DNA from: Jeotgalibacillus soli
GTDB lineage: Bacteria > Bacillota > Bacilli > Bacillales > Jeotgalibacillaceae
Direction of reading: 5' to 3'
NCBI RefSeq assembly: GCF_000829435.1
Contig: NZ_JXRP01000018.1
Span: forward strand, 62,001-126,000
Length of the DNA stretch: 64,000 bases
Shown: one piece after another, positions 54,393 through 64,000 of the stretch
How the letters are laid out: each line of letters begins with the position of its first letter
Numbering within the stretch: the first letter of the stretch is position 1
Notes under the pieces: generated by a model
Database searches by the model: none
What the model was told of the DNA's origin: nothing
What the model saw: only the letters and a program-made list of their open reading frames with translations
Translations under genes and position numbers: made by a program

Positions 54393-54902
54393 ATGCCATT
54401 ATCGCCACTAGATATACATAATAAAGAATTTAATCGTGGATTTAGAGGGTATGATGAAAATGAGGTAAATGAATTCCTTGATCAGATTATTAAAGACTAT
54501 GAAATTCTTATTAGGGACAAAAAAGAATTAGAGGAAAAGCTTAATTCGATTAATGAGCGTCTCGGACACTTTACCAATATTGAAGAAACGCTAAATAAAT
54601 CAATCGTGGTTGCTCAAGAAGCAGCAGAAGAAGTAAGACGCAACGCTCAAAAAGAAGCCAAGCTTATTGTAAAAGAAGCAGAGAAAAATGCCGATCGAAT
54701 CGTGAATGAATCATTATCAAAAGCACGAAAAATTGCCATTGAAATCGAAGAGCTTAAGAAACAATCAAAAGTTTTCCGTACACGCTTTAAAATGTTAATT
54801 CAAGCGCAAATGGATTTAATTGCAAATGATGATTGGGATGAATTAATGGAATTTGATATCGATACTACAGACCTAAAAAGTCTACAGCCAGAAGAGAATT
54901 AA
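54393..54902 (+). CDS. divIVA: Cell division initiation protein DivIVA
   Basis: DivIVA recognises negatively curved membrane at poles and septa and recruits MinJ/MinD and, in sporulation, RacA. The 169-residue protein has the lipid-binding N-terminal domain (LSPLDIHNKEFNRGFRGYDENEVNEFLD, with Phe and Arg for membrane insertion) and long coiled coils to about 150. GGAGGTG precedes the ATG. A TATAAT (54348-54353) just upstream may be its -10, though the -35 (CCCACA, 17 bases away) is poor. Confidence 0.95.
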   Translation: MPLSPLDIHNKEFNRGFRGYDENEVNEFLDQIIKDYEILIRDKKELEEKLNSINERLGHFTNIEETLNKSIVVAQEAAEEVRRNAQKEAKLIVKEAEKNADRIVNESLSKARKIAIEIEELKKQSKVFRTRFKMLIQAQMDLIANDDWDELMEFDIDTTDLKSLQPEEN

Positions 54903-54911
54903 TATTGACAG

Positions 54912-54941
54912 TTGACGGCTGTATCCGTTGTCACATATAAT
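54912..54941 (+). promoter_or_regulatory. Sigma-A promoter of ileS
   Basis: TTGACG (54912-54917), 18 bases, TATAAT (54936-54941). A second TTGACA at 54905 is 25 bases away and unlikely to pair with this -10. The promoter begins right after the divIVA stop. Confidence 0.8.
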
Positions 54942-54974
54942 GTCATGAGAATCAATCATACGTTACATCGACTA

Positions 54975-55220
54975 TGATAGGAACAGTATCCAGTAAAATT
55001 TCAGCAAAAGCGAGTCGGGGGCGGTGTGAGCCTGGCGCATGAATTATTGGAGAAAATCATCCTTGAGTCCTGCTGCCGAACGATTTATTTTAAGCAGCAG
55101 CGGATAGCAACCGTTAACAGCTACTTGAGTGGAGTATAATAATGATTATGCTCTATAAGGGTGGTACCGCGTGAAACGATGCTTTCTCGTCCCTTTTATG
55201 GGATGAGAGAGCTTTTTTTG
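54975..55220 (+). promoter_or_regulatory. T-box riboswitch leader of ileS (tRNA-Ile sensing)
   Basis: The 364-base gap between divIVA and ileS holds a T-box leader. The conserved T-box AAGGGTGGTACCGCG is at 55157-55171; its UGGN pairs with the uncharged tRNA acceptor end. The terminator stem GCTTTCTCGTCCC / GGGATGAGAGAGC (55181-55193 with 55200-55212) ends in seven T. A likely specifier codon is ATC at 55056-55058 in AGAAAATCAT, matching isoleucine. Low charged tRNA-Ile would stabilise the antiterminator and turn on ileS. Confidence 0.93.
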
Positions 55221-55266
55221 TTTTTCTTGCTATTTGTTGAGATCGATTGAAAAGAGGAGGATTTAA

Positions 55267-58044
55267 ATGGAATATAAAGATACGCTCTTAATGCCAAAAA
55301 CGGACTTTCCAATGCGCGGGAATTTGCCAAATCGCGAGCCTGAAATTCAGCAGCAATGGAAGGATATGAATATCTACGAGCAAGTTCAAAAGAGAACGGA
55401 AGGCCGCCCGCTCTATGTATTGCATGATGGACCTCCGTATGCTAACGGAGATCTGCATATGGGACACGCACTTAATAAAGTGCTGAAAGACTTTATCGTT
55501 CGCTACAAGTCAATGAGCGGCTATCAGGCTCCTTATGTGCCAGGATGGGATACACACGGACTTCCTATTGAACAGGCACTTACGAACAAAGGTGTAAAAC
55601 GTAAAGAAATGACAATTGCTGAATTTCGTAAGCTTTGCGAAGAATATGCTTATCAGCAAATTAATAATCAGCGTGAACAGTTTAAACGTATTGGTGTAAG
55701 AGGCGATTGGGAAAATCCTTATATCACGCTTAAACCAGCATACGAAGCGCAGCAAATTCGTGTTTTTGGTGAAATGGCCAAAAAAGGATACATTTATAAA
55801 GGGAAGAAACCAGTATACTGGTCTCCGTCTAGTGAATCAGCACTTGCTGAAGCAGAAATTGAATACCATGACAAACGTTCTGCATCCATTTATGTTTCAT
55901 TTGATGTAACAGAAGGGAAGGGCGTTTTGGAGGAAGGTACGGGCATTGTGATCTGGACGACTACTCCATGGACCATTCCTGCAAACTTGGCGATCGCTCT
56001 GCACCCTGAGCTTGAATATGTAGTAGTAGAAGAGAGCGGTAAGAAATATGTTGTGGCTAAAGAGCTTTTAGGAAAAGTAGCTGAAACGGTAGGCTGGGGA
56101 AATCCAGTTGTAACAAAAACCGTTAAAGGTACTGACTTGGAATATGTAAAAGCAAAGCATCCGTTTTATGATCGTGAATCACTTGTTATTCTAGGTGAAC
56201 ATGTAACGATTGAAGCAGGGACAGGGTGCGTTCACACAGCTCCTGGACATGGAGAAGACGATTTTCAAGTTGGACGCAAGTACGGTCTTGACGTATTATG
56301 TCCGGTTGATGATCGAGGTGTTTTTACAGGTGAGGCGCCTGGCTTTGAAGGGTTATTCTACGATACTGCAAACAAGCCAATCACGGAGAAATTGGAAGAA
56401 GTGGGCGCTTTATTAAAGCTTGAATTTTTCACACACAGTTACCCTCATGACTGGCGTACAAAAAAACCAATTATTTTCCGTGCAACAGCTCAATGGTTTG
56501 CCTCTATCGATAAATTCCGTGAAGACTTGCTTGAAGCAGTCAAGGAAACAAAATGGGTACCTGCATGGGGAGAAACAAGGCTCTTTAATATGGTCCGTGA
56601 TCGCGGGGATTGGTGTATTTCCCGTCAGCGTGCATGGGGTGTGCCTATTCCTGTGTTCTATGCAGAAAACGGGGAAGAGATTATTACAGAAGAAACCATT
56701 GACCATGTTTCAAATTTATTTAGAGAGCATGGATCAAATATCTGGTTTGAAAGAGAAGCGGCTGACCTTTTACCGGAAGGCTTTACGCATCCGGGAAGTC
56801 CGAATGGGCGCTTTACAAAAGAAACAGATATTATGGATGTATGGTTTGACAGCGGTTCTTCCCATCAAGCTGTACTTGAAGAGCGCGACGACCTACAGCG
56901 CCCTGCAGACCTTTATTTAGAAGGATCTGATCAATATCGCGGATGGTTTAACTCTTCGTTAACTACAGGAGTTGCAGTCACTGGTAAAGCACCATATAAA
57001 GGAGTACTTAGCCATGGCTTTGTCCTTGATGGTGATGGCCGTAAGATGAGTAAATCTCTTGGGAACGTCATGCTTCCGTCAAAAGTAATGAATCAGCTTG
57101 GAGCAGATATTCTACGCCTTTGGGTGGCTTCTGTTGATTATCAAGCGGATGTTCGTGTGTCTGATGCAATTTTAAAACAAGTGGCAGAGGTGTACCGTAA
57201 GATTCGTAATACGCTTCGCTTTTTGCTTGGAAATCTTGCAGACTTTGATCCGAAAAAGGATAAAGTGACATTTGATCAACTGCGTGAAGTAGATCAATTT
57301 ATGATGGTGCGATTAAATCAAGTGATCAGTACCGTAAAAAAATCCTATGAGGAATATGAGTATGCAACGATCTACCATACGATTAACAATTTCTGTACAC
57401 TTGATCTAAGCTCATTCTATATGGATTTTGCAAAAGATATTTTATATATCGAAGGGGCTGATCACAAAGATCGCCGTGCCATGCAGACCGTAATGTATGA
57501 AACGCTTATCGCTTTAGTTAAATTGACATCACCAATCCTTTCTCATACTGGAGATGAGGTTTGGAAATTCGTTCCAGGAGTAACGGAGGATAGTGTTCAA
57601 TTAACAGATATGCCTGAGGAACAAACATTTGGGAATGAAGAGGCTCTTCTGACAAAATGGAATGCGTTCTTAGACTTGCGTGATGATGTTTTGAAATCAC
57701 TTGAGGAAGCGCGAAATGCAAAGTTGATTGGTAAATCATTAGCAGCGAAGGTTGTTCTTTATGCAGATGAGAAAACGAGTAGTTTACTATCGTCTATTGA
57801 TGAAGATTTAAAGCAGCTTTTCATCGTTTCTCATTTTGAAGTAGCGGGTTTACTTCAGGAAGCTCCTGAGAACGCGGTTCAATTTGATGGTCACGCAGTT
57901 GTTATCACGAAAGCCGATGGCACTACATGTGAGCGCTGCTGGACTGTGACACCTGATGTTGGTAAAGATTCTGAACATCCATCTCTTTGTCCGAGATGTG
58001 CAAAAGTTGTAAAAGAAAACTATACGGATCTTTCAGCGGAATAA
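55267..58044 (+). CDS. ileS: Isoleucyl-tRNA synthetase
   Basis: IleS charges tRNA-Ile. The 925-residue class I synthetase has the HIGH motif (HMGH in [11 protein letters not shown], about 64-67), an editing domain ([30 protein letters not shown]), the KMSKS motif ([11 protein letters not shown], about 594-598) and a C-terminal zinc finger (CERCW and CPRC). This length and zinc-containing form are usual for vegetative Bacillus IleS. AAGAGGAGG precedes the ATG. Expression is T-box controlled. Confidence 0.98.
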   Translation: MEYKDTLLMPKTDFPMRGNLPNREPEIQQQWKDMNIYEQVQKRTEGRPLYVLHDGPPYANGDLHMGHALNKVLKDFIVRYKSMSGYQAPYVPGWDTHGLPIEQALTNKGVKRKEMTIAEFRKLCEEYAYQQINNQREQFKRIGVRGDWENPYITLKPAYEAQQIRVFGEMAKKGYIYKGKKPVYWSPSSESALAEAEIEYHDKRSASIYVSFDVTEGKGVLEEGTGIVIWTTTPWTIPANLAIALHPELEYVVVEESGKKYVVAKELLGKVAETVGWGNPVVTKTVKGTDLEYVKAKHPFYDRESLVILGEHVTIEAGTGCVHTAPGHGEDDFQVGRKYGLDVLCPVDDRGVFTGEAPGFEGLFYDTANKPITEKLEEVGALLKLEFFTHSYPHDWRTKKPIIFRATAQWFASIDKFREDLLEAVKETKWVPAWGETRLFNMVRDRGDWCISRQRAWGVPIPVFYAENGEEIITEETIDHVSNLFREHGSNIWFEREAADLLPEGFTHPGSPNGRFTKETDIMDVWFDSGSSHQAVLEERDDLQRPADLYLEGSDQYRGWFNSSLTTGVAVTGKAPYKGVLSHGFVLDGDGRKMSKSLGNVMLPSKVMNQLGADILRLWVASVDYQADVRVSDAILKQVAEVYRKIRNTLRFLLGNLADFDPKKDKVTFDQLREVDQFMMVRLNQVISTVKKSYEEYEYATIYHTINNFCTLDLSSFYMDFAKDILYIEGADHKDRRAMQTVMYETLIALVKLTSPILSHTGDEVWKFVPGVTEDSVQLTDMPEEQTFGNEEALLTKWNAFLDLRDDVLKSLEEARNAKLIGKSLAAKVVLYADEKTSSLLSSIDEDLKQLFIVSHFEVAGLLQEAPENAVQFDGHAVVITKADGTTCERCWTVTPDVGKDSEHPSLCPRCAKVVKENYTDLSAE

Positions 58045-58080
58045 TTTTATTCCTTTCTGTGAGTCAAGTATGAGTAAGCA

Positions 58081-58107
58081 GGCCCGGCAACAGTAGCCGG
58101 GCCTTTT
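58081..58107 (+). terminator. Terminator after ileS
   Basis: GC-rich 8-bp stem GGCCCGGC / GCCGGGCC (58081-58088 with 58096-58103) with a 7-base loop and four T. B. subtilis has ylyA in this interval; it is absent here. Confidence 0.85.
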
Positions 58108-58181
58108 ACCATGCTAGTGTGGTTTTATCTAAATTATGATAAAATAACATGGGATCCATATTGATAAGTGGAGGTAGACTG

Positions 58182-58670
58182 GTGTTTTATTTTCTTATCG
58201 TCTTTATTATTATCGCACTTGATCAGTTAACAAAATGGCTTGTTGTCCGTAATATGGAACTTGGCGAATCTGTTCGTGTGATTGATGGATTATTTTACAT
58301 TACCTCACATCGCAACACAGGAGCAGCGTGGGGGATGTTACAGGGACAAATGTGGCTTTTTTATATCGTCACGATCGTAGTTATCGTAGGAATTCTCTAT
58401 TATTTTTATCGTTATGCAAAAGAGAATCCGCTTTTGGGCATAAGTCTTATGGTGATTCTAGGCGGTGCGGTGGGCAACTTTATTGACCGGGTTTTTAGAC
58501 AAGAGGTCGTTGACTTTGCTCATTTCACATTCTTTAATTTTATTTTTAATATTGCAGATGCTGCATTGACAATCGGTGTCATTTTTTTATTCATTCAAAT
58601 GATCAGAGAAGAAATGCAGGAAAAGAGGAAAAAACGTGGAAAACATTCAACACATCATTCAGGAAAATGA
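58182..58670 (+). CDS. lspA: Prolipoprotein signal peptidase (signal peptidase II)
   Basis: LspA cleaves signal peptides from lipoproteins such as CtaC after diacylglyceryl modification. The 162-residue aspartic protease has four helices and both catalytic aspartates: [12 protein letters not shown] and [25 protein letters not shown] near the N-terminus is typical. I use GTG at 58182, preceded by TGGAGGTAG, rather than the in-frame ATG at 58149. Its end overlaps rluD by 35 bases. Confidence 0.94.
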   Translation: MFYFLIVFIIIALDQLTKWLVVRNMELGESVRVIDGLFYITSHRNTGAAWGMLQGQMWLFYIVTIVVIVGILYYFYRYAKENPLLGISLMVILGGAVGNFIDRVFRQEVVDFAHFTFFNFIFNIADAALTIGVIFLFIQMIREEMQEKRKKRGKHSTHHSGK

Positions 58671-59547
58671 AAAAGGAAATCGACTTGATTTGGTCATTTC
58701 TACATTACAAGAAGACTGGTCAAGAACGCAAGCTCAATTCTTGATAAAAGAAGGACATGTAACTGTAAATGGCAAGACTTCAAAACCGAATTACAAAAGT
58801 GCAGTAGGTGATGAAGTTTTAATTACCATCCCGGATCCAGAGCCACTGGATGTAATCGCAGAGGAAATGGACCTAGATATTTATTACGAGGATGAAGACG
58901 TATTAGTGGTGAATAAGCCAAAAGGGATGGTTGTTCATCCGGCACCAGGTCATTTAACTGGTACACTGGTTAACGGGCTAATGGCTCATTGTAAAGATCT
59001 CTCTGGTATAAATGGCGTTATGAGGCCTGGGATTGTTCATCGTATTGATAAAGATACATCAGGCTTGTTAATGGTAGCAAAAAATGACCGAGCGCATGAA
59101 AAGCTTGTACAACAGCTTGTTGATAAAAGTGTAACAAGAAAATACCGTGCAATCGTACATGGAATTATCCCACACGAATACGGCACGATAGACGCACCTA
59201 TTGGACGTGATCCAAAAGATCGCCAAAAAATGACTGTCGTGACTAAAGGAAAGCAGGCAGTGACGCATTTCCATGTGTTGGATCGATTCAAAGAGTTTTC
59301 ATTTGTGGAATGTGAGCTTGAAACAGGAAGAACCCACCAAATTCGTGTGCATATGAAGTATATAGGTTTTCCTCTCGCAGGAGATCCAAAATACGGTCCG
59401 AGAAAAACAATGGATTTGAATGGACAAGCGCTTCATGCCGGGGTTTTAGGATTTGTTCATCCGCGTACGGAAGAATACATGGAATTTCAAGCACCTCTTC
59501 CGGCATATTTTGAGGAACTGTTGATACAATTGAAGAACGATCGTTGA
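58636..59547 (+). CDS. rluD: Large subunit rRNA pseudouridine synthase RluD-like (YlyB)
   Basis: A 303-residue RluA-family pseudouridine synthase. It has an N-terminal S4 domain (about 12-75) and a catalytic domain with [16 protein letters not shown], whose Asp is the catalytic residue, and [14 protein letters not shown]. The exact rRNA or tRNA target is not proven by sequence. The start is GTG 58636, inside lspA, after AGAGGAA. The pyr promoter begins right over its stop codon. Confidence 0.9.
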   Translation: MENIQHIIQENEKGNRLDLVISTLQEDWSRTQAQFLIKEGHVTVNGKTSKPNYKSAVGDEVLITIPDPEPLDVIAEEMDLDIYYEDEDVLVVNKPKGMVVHPAPGHLTGTLVNGLMAHCKDLSGINGVMRPGIVHRIDKDTSGLLMVAKNDRAHEKLVQQLVDKSVTRKYRAIVHGIIPHEYGTIDAPIGRDPKDRQKMTVVTKGKQAVTHFHVLDRFKEFSFVECELETGRTHQIRVHMKYIGFPLAGDPKYGPRKTMDLNGQALHAGVLGFVHPRTEEYMEFQAPLPAYFEELLIQLKNDR

Positions 59548-59572
59548 CAATTGGTTTAAAAAACATTATAAT
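59544..59572 (+). promoter_or_regulatory. Consensus promoter of the pyr operon
   Basis: TTGACA (59544-59549), 17 bases, TATAAT (59567-59572): a perfect sigma-A promoter. Its -35 overlaps the rluD stop codon. Confidence 0.93.
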
Positions 59573-59591
59573 ATAAACAACTTAATGATTC

Positions 59592-60272
<681 letters not shown>

Positions 60273-60279
60273 GCGCGTC

Positions 60280-60406
60280 CTTTAATCGCGGTCCAGTGAG
60301 GCTGACAAAGGAGCTGTAAGAAGTACCATAAGGGAGTAAAGTGCCCTTATAACCTTCTTATGCCCTCTTTGTCTTCCTGCTGGAAAATACAAAGAGGGTT
60401 TTTATT
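60280..60406 (+). promoter_or_regulatory. PyrR attenuator 2 (between pyrR and pyrP)
   Basis: The PyrR loop GTCCAGTGAGGCT is at 60291-60303. Terminator stem CCCTCTTTGT / ACAAAGAGGG (60363-60372 with 60389-60398) is followed by T-rich sequence. An intermediate stem (GTAAGAAG.. with ..CTTCTTAT) can act as part of the antiterminator. Confidence 0.92.
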
Positions 60407-60423
60407 TTAGGAGGTCAACAGCA

Positions 60424-61755
60424 ATGTCAATATCTCAGACACAGCGTCCAGTATTGGATGTACACGAAGTTCCAAAACCAGCTCAGTGGCTCACATTAAG
60501 CTTACAGCACTTATTTGCCATGTTTGGCGCAACAGTTTTAGTACCGGTACTTGTGGGGTTAAGCCCTGGAGTCGCTTTAATTTCAAGCGGTCTTGGTACT
60601 CTTGCCTACTTACTTATTACGAAAGGGAAAATCCCTGCGTATCTTGGGTCATCATTTGCTTTTATTGCACCGATTATTTCCGCAACTACAATGGGCGGAC
60701 CTGAAGCTGCTATGTTTGGAAGCTTTTTTGCAGGACTTATATATGGTCTAGTGGCATTATTGATTTATAAGTTAGGTCTTTCATGGTTAATGAGAATTTT
60801 GCCGCCTATCGTTGTGGGACCGATCATTATCGTAATTGGGTTAGGATTGGCAGGTACGGCCGTTGAAATGGCAATGTATGAAAATCCAGGTGCTCCCGCT
60901 GCTGAGCTAGTTTACAGCGGAACGCACATCTTTGTAGCATTGATTACATTAGCGATTGTTATTATCGGATCCATTTACTTTAAAGGCTTTTTCGGTTTAA
61001 TTCCGATCTTGATCGGTATAGTTGGAGGGTATATCGCAGGTGTTTTTGCAGGGCTTGTGAACTTCCAGCCGGTGCTTGATGCGAAATGGTTTGCTATGCC
61101 GGATTTTGTTATCCCATTTGTCACCTACACGCCAGGCTTTCCATGGGAAGTATTAATTATTATGGTGCCTGTTGCAATTGTAACGCTGTCAGAGCATACA
61201 GGACATCAAATGGTTGTTAGTAAAGTGGTCGGCCGTAATTTCTTGGAAAAACCAGGCCTTCATCGTTCCATTCTCGGAGATGGTGCAGCTACAGTAATTT
61301 CTTCTCTAATTGGCGGTCCTCCCAATACCACATATGGCGAGAACATTGGCGTATTGGCGATTACCAAAGTATACAGTGTGTACATTATCGGTGGAGCCGC
61401 TGTACTGGCCATTACCTTTGGTTTTGTAGGAAAGATTTCTGCATTAATTAGTTCGATACCATCCGCAGTAATGGGAGGGATATCCATTCTATTATTCGGT
61501 ATCATTGCTTCCAGCGGCCTTAGAATGCTAATTGACAGCAAAGTAGATTTCTCAAATAAACGCAACTTGATCATCTCTTCTGTTATTTTGATCATTGGCA
61601 TCGGTGGCGCTTTTGTTCAAGTCACTGACACACTTTCTCTTTCCGGGATGGCACTTGCAGCAATCGTGGGAATAGCACTGAATCTTGTTCTTCCAGGAAG
61701 AAATAAGGAAGAAGAAGGAAATATGTTCGAGAAAGAGGATCAAGGAGCAGCATAG
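60424..61755 (+). CDS. pyrP: Uracil permease
   Basis: PyrP imports uracil with protons. The 443-residue NCS2-family transporter has about 12-14 helices. Signatures are LQHLFAMFGATVLVP near the N-terminus, the substrate region VTLSEHTGHQMVVSK (Glu and His) and the NCS2 motif LIGGPPNTTYGENIGVLAITKV. AGGAGGTC precedes the ATG. It lies between attenuators 2 and 3. Confidence 0.96.
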   Translation: MSISQTQRPVLDVHEVPKPAQWLTLSLQHLFAMFGATVLVPVLVGLSPGVALISSGLGTLAYLLITKGKIPAYLGSSFAFIAPIISATTMGGPEAAMFGSFFAGLIYGLVALLIYKLGLSWLMRILPPIVVGPIIIVIGLGLAGTAVEMAMYENPGAPAAELVYSGTHIFVALITLAIVIIGSIYFKGFFGLIPILIGIVGGYIAGVFAGLVNFQPVLDAKWFAMPDFVIPFVTYTPGFPWEVLIIMVPVAIVTLSEHTGHQMVVSKVVGRNFLEKPGLHRSILGDGAATVISSLIGGPPNTTYGENIGVLAITKVYSVYIIGGAAVLAITFGFVGKISALISSIPSAVMGGISILLFGIIASSGLRMLIDSKVDFSNKRNLIISSVILIIGIGGAFVQVTDTLSLSGMALAAIVGIALNLVLPGRNKEEEGNMFEKEDQGAA

Positions 61756-61761
61756 TCAACC

Positions 61762-61883
61762 TTTAAATGAAGTCCCGTGAGGCTTTCAAAGGCGAATTGA
61801 GTGATGAACCAGGTGAGAACTAAGAATTTTCCTGGACAGAAGCTTGAAAACACCTTTGGGGACCTCCTCAAAGGTGTTTTTTT
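61762..61883 (+). promoter_or_regulatory. PyrR attenuator 3 (between pyrP and pyrB)
   Basis: The PyrR loop AGTCCCGTGAGGCT is at 61771-61784. Terminator stem AAACACCTTTG / CAAAGGTGTTT (61848-61858 with 61869-61879) ends in T. It controls the biosynthetic genes from pyrB onward. Confidence 0.93.
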
Positions 61884-61897
61884 ATAGGAGGGGAAAC

Positions 61898-62806
61898 ATG
61901 CATATTTTAACGATGGATGATTTGACAAATGAGCAAATGTTAGAGCTATTGCACGCCGCTGAACAGTACAAATCAAACAAACAATGCACTTTTCATTCTG
62001 CTTTTGCAGCAAATTTGTTTTTTGAAAACAGTACGAGAACGAAAATAAGCTTCGAAATGGCTGAGCGAAGATTAGGTCTATCAATGATCTCGTTTGATGC
62101 ACAAACCGCCTCTATTCAAAAAGGCGAGACTCTATACGATACAGTTAAAACACTTGAAGCGATTGGGCTCGATGTTGTCGTGATAAGACATATGGAGGAT
62201 CGTTATTTTGATGAATTAACTGGTCGGGTAAAGCTTTCGATTATTAATGGCGGAGATGGAACTGGTCATCATCCATCACAATGTCTACTCGATCTTTTGA
62301 CCATCTATCAGGAATTTCAACGGTTTAACGGGCTAACGGTGACAATCGTAGGTGATATAAGCCATAGCCGTGTTGCACGATCAAATGCGGAAGCATTGAA
62401 TAGACTTGGTGCATACGTTCAATTTGCCGGACCTCAGGAGTGGATGGATTCATCACTTGATCATCTTGGTCCTAATGTAGAACTTGATCAGGCTGTCAAA
62501 GAAAGTGATGTATTAATGATGCTTAGGGTGCAGCATGAACGGCATGCGTTTGGTGTGTCTTTTTCAAAAGATCAATATCACCAGCAGTACGGTCTAACTG
62601 AAGAACGAGAAAGAAAAATGAAACCCTCAAGCATTATCATGCATCCAGCACCAGTAAATCGTGGAGTTGAAATTGCGGATTCACTTGTAGAGTGTGATCG
62701 TTCAAGAATTTTTAAGCAAATGGAGAATGGGGTTTATATAAGAATGGCGATGCTTCAATATGTATTAAATCAAAGGGAGGCAATAAAACATGAATTTGTT
62801 AATTAA
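61898..62806 (+). CDS. pyrB: Aspartate carbamoyltransferase, catalytic chain
   Basis: PyrB condenses carbamoyl phosphate and aspartate. The 302-residue chain has the carbamoyl phosphate motif [12 protein letters not shown] (about 45-56), [12 protein letters not shown] and the late [11 protein letters not shown]. It is the stand-alone Bacillus form with no pyrI nearby. ATG 61898 follows TAGGAGGGG; codons further upstream fall in the attenuator. It overlaps pyrC by 17 bases. Confidence 0.96.
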   Translation: MHILTMDDLTNEQMLELLHAAEQYKSNKQCTFHSAFAANLFFENSTRTKISFEMAERRLGLSMISFDAQTASIQKGETLYDTVKTLEAIGLDVVVIRHMEDRYFDELTGRVKLSIINGGDGTGHHPSQCLLDLLTIYQEFQRFNGLTVTIVGDISHSRVARSNAEALNRLGAYVQFAGPQEWMDSSLDHLGPNVELDQAVKESDVLMMLRVQHERHAFGVSFSKDQYHQQYGLTEERERKMKPSSIIMHPAPVNRGVEIADSLVECDRSRIFKQMENGVYIRMAMLQYVLNQREAIKHEFVN

Positions 62807-64000
62807 GCAGGCAGTGCTAGTGAATGATGAATCAGTGCAGGTTGATGTACGGATTAAAGAGGGCGTGATCACTGAGATCGGAACTGAATTAGAGAATCAA
62901 GGTGAAGAGCCGTTTGAAGCAAAGGGGCACACACTGGTTCCTGGATTTGTCGATGTTCATATTCATCTGCGTGAACCAGGAGGAGAAAAAAAAGAAACCA
63001 TTAAAACAGGCACGCTTGCTGCGGCAAGAGGCGGCTTTACGACAGTGGCGGCAATGCCAAATACACGTCCTGTACCAGACTCAACGGAAAATATGAAATC
63101 ATTACTTGAACAGATCCATCAAAAAGCTCATGTACGCGTGATCCCATATGCGTCCATTACGGAGCGGCTATTAGGCGAAGAGCTTGTTGATATGCCAGCG
63201 CTTGCTGAGCTTGGAGCGTTTGCATTTACAGATGATGGAGTGGGAATTCAATCAGCTGGAATGATGTATAAAGCGATGGCAACCGCAGTGAAGTTAAACA
63301 AGGCTGTGGTCGCTCATTGTGAAGATAATTCATTAATTTACGGCGGCTGTATGCATGAAGGCAAGAAGTCACAGGAATTAAATCTTCCGGGTATTCCTTC
63401 TATATGTGAATCTGTACAAATTGCGAGAGATGTTTTATTGGCAGAAGCTACTGGCTGTCACTACCATGTATGTCATGTGTCGACTAAGGAGTCTGTCCGT
63501 GTGATACGTGATGCGAAGAAGGCTGGAATTCGAGTTACAGCAGAAGTAACACCACACCATTTGCTATTATCAGAGGATGATATTTTAGAAGAGAACACGA
63601 TGTTTAAAATGAACCCTCCACTTCGTGCTAAGGAAGATCAGCAGGCTTTACTTGAAGGGCTGGAGGATGGCACCATTGATTTTATCGCAACGGACCACGC
63701 TCCCCACACTGCAGAAGAAAAGGCAGCAGGAATGAAACGGGCACCGTTTGGTATTGTCGGGTTAGAAACAGCTTTTACACTACTATATACTCATTTTGTG
63801 AAAACAGGGAGCTGGACGCTGAGCCAGCTGCTAGACTGGCTGACTGTGAAACCAGCTGAAGTGTTTCAGCTTCCAGTAGGAAGTATTGAAATAGGGAAAC
63901 ATGCTGATCTTGTTTTGCTAGATTTAACAAAGTCACAAGCAATTGATGCATCTACCTTTTTATCAAAAGGAAGGAATACACCGTTTGACGGCCGGGAGAC
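62790..64000 (+). CDS. pyrC: Dihydroorotase (3' end outside window)
   Basis: PyrC cyclises carbamoyl aspartate to dihydroorotate. The frame is open from ATG 62790 (AAGGGAGG upstream, inside pyrB) to the window end: 403 residues of roughly 425. Zinc ligands and catalytic residues are visible: [10 protein letters not shown] (HxH), [21 protein letters not shown]-type VTPHHLLL and ATDHAPHT. It is the class I dihydroorotase found in Bacillus pyr operons. Only the last part of the C-terminal domain is missing. Confidence 0.95.
   Translation, partial: MNLLIKQAVLVNDESVQVDVRIKEGVITEIGTELENQGEEPFEAKGHTLVPGFVDVHIHLREPGGEKKETIKTGTLAAARGGFTTVAAMPNTRPVPDSTENMKSLLEQIHQKAHVRVIPYASITERLLGEELVDMPALAELGAFAFTDDGVGIQSAGMMYKAMATAVKLNKAVVAHCEDNSLIYGGCMHEGKKSQELNLPGIPSICESVQIARDVLLAEATGCHYHVCHVSTKESVRVIRDAKKAGIRVTAEVTPHHLLLSEDDILEENTMFKMNPPLRAKEDQQALLEGLEDGTIDFIATDHAPHTAEEKAAGMKRAPFGIVGLETAFTLLYTHFVKTGSWTLSQLLDWLTVKPAEVFQLPVGSIEIGKHADLVLLDLTKSQAIDASTFLSKGRNTPFDGRE

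Noticed and set aside
54905-54910. TTGACA upstream of ileS as the -35
   Set aside because: 25 bases from the TATAAT; the neighbouring TTGACG at 18 bases is the better partner.
56420-56920. 166-codon forward frame inside ileS
   Set aside because: Out-of-frame shadow of a highly conserved coding region; no ribosome site.

Overview
The window is chromosomal DNA of an endospore-forming Firmicute of the family Bacillaceae. Evidence: AT-rich sequence, strong AGGAGG-type ribosome binding sites, frequent GTG/TTG starts, sporulation genes (spoVD, spoVE, spoIIGA, sigE, sigG, ylbJ, gerR), a bacillithiol gene (bshC), a T-box and three PyrR attenuators. Gene order follows the Bacillus subtilis chromosome from pycA to pyrC, so this is conserved backbone rather than an island. 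I see no tRNA, rRNA, CRISPR array, insertion sequence or prophage. I cannot assign a genus.

Layout. (1) 1-8.5 kb: end of pyruvate carboxylase, then the heme A / caa3 cytochrome oxidase cluster ctaA (reverse), ctaBCDEF, ctaG and a DUF420 gene. (2) 8.7-23.7 kb: a ylb-type patchwork of housekeeping and poorly known genes on both strands (CAP-domain protein, ylbD, ricF, GDPD, ylbG, rsmD-coaD, ylbJ, ylbK-ylbL, tmcAL, ylbN-rpmF, an enoyl-CoA hydratase, gerR, ylbP). Neighbours often converge on shared bidirectional terminators. (3) 23.7-27.1 kb: a three-gene biotin-dependent acyl-CoA carboxylase operon resembling yngH-yngHB-yngE, preceded by catabolite-response-like sites. (4) 27.2-30.2 kb: panE, a DUF3397 gene and bshC. 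(5) 30.3-48.2 kb: the division and cell wall cluster mraZ-rsmH-ftsL-pbpB-spoVD-murE-mraY-murD-spoVE-murB-divIB-ylxW-ylxX-sbp-ftsA-ftsZ. No murG lies between spoVE and murB. (6) 48.2-54.9 kb: spoIIGA-sigE, sigG, ylmC, ylmD-ylmE-sepF-ylmG-ylmH and divIVA. (7) 54.9-59.5 kb: T-box controlled ileS, then lspA and rluD. (8) 59.5-64 kb: pyrR-pyrP-pyrB-pyrC with an attenuator before each of the first three genes; pyrC runs off the end.

The genes group into respiration (heme A synthesis, oxidase subunits, copper/assembly factors), septal peptidoglycan synthesis and the Z-ring (FtsA, FtsZ, SepF, DivIVA, DivIB, FtsL, PBP2B), the mother-cell/forespore sigma programme, and pyrimidine synthesis under UMP-sensing PyrR.

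The least ordinary material is small: a PaaI-type thioesterase gene broken by one base in a C5 run (10428-10998); a decayed or multiply frameshifted small membrane gene (14281-14591); a possible tiny reverse-strand transcription unit with promoter and terminator (14729-14893); and an unrecognised cysteine-cluster protein (13062-13382). I found no convincing new multi-gene system.
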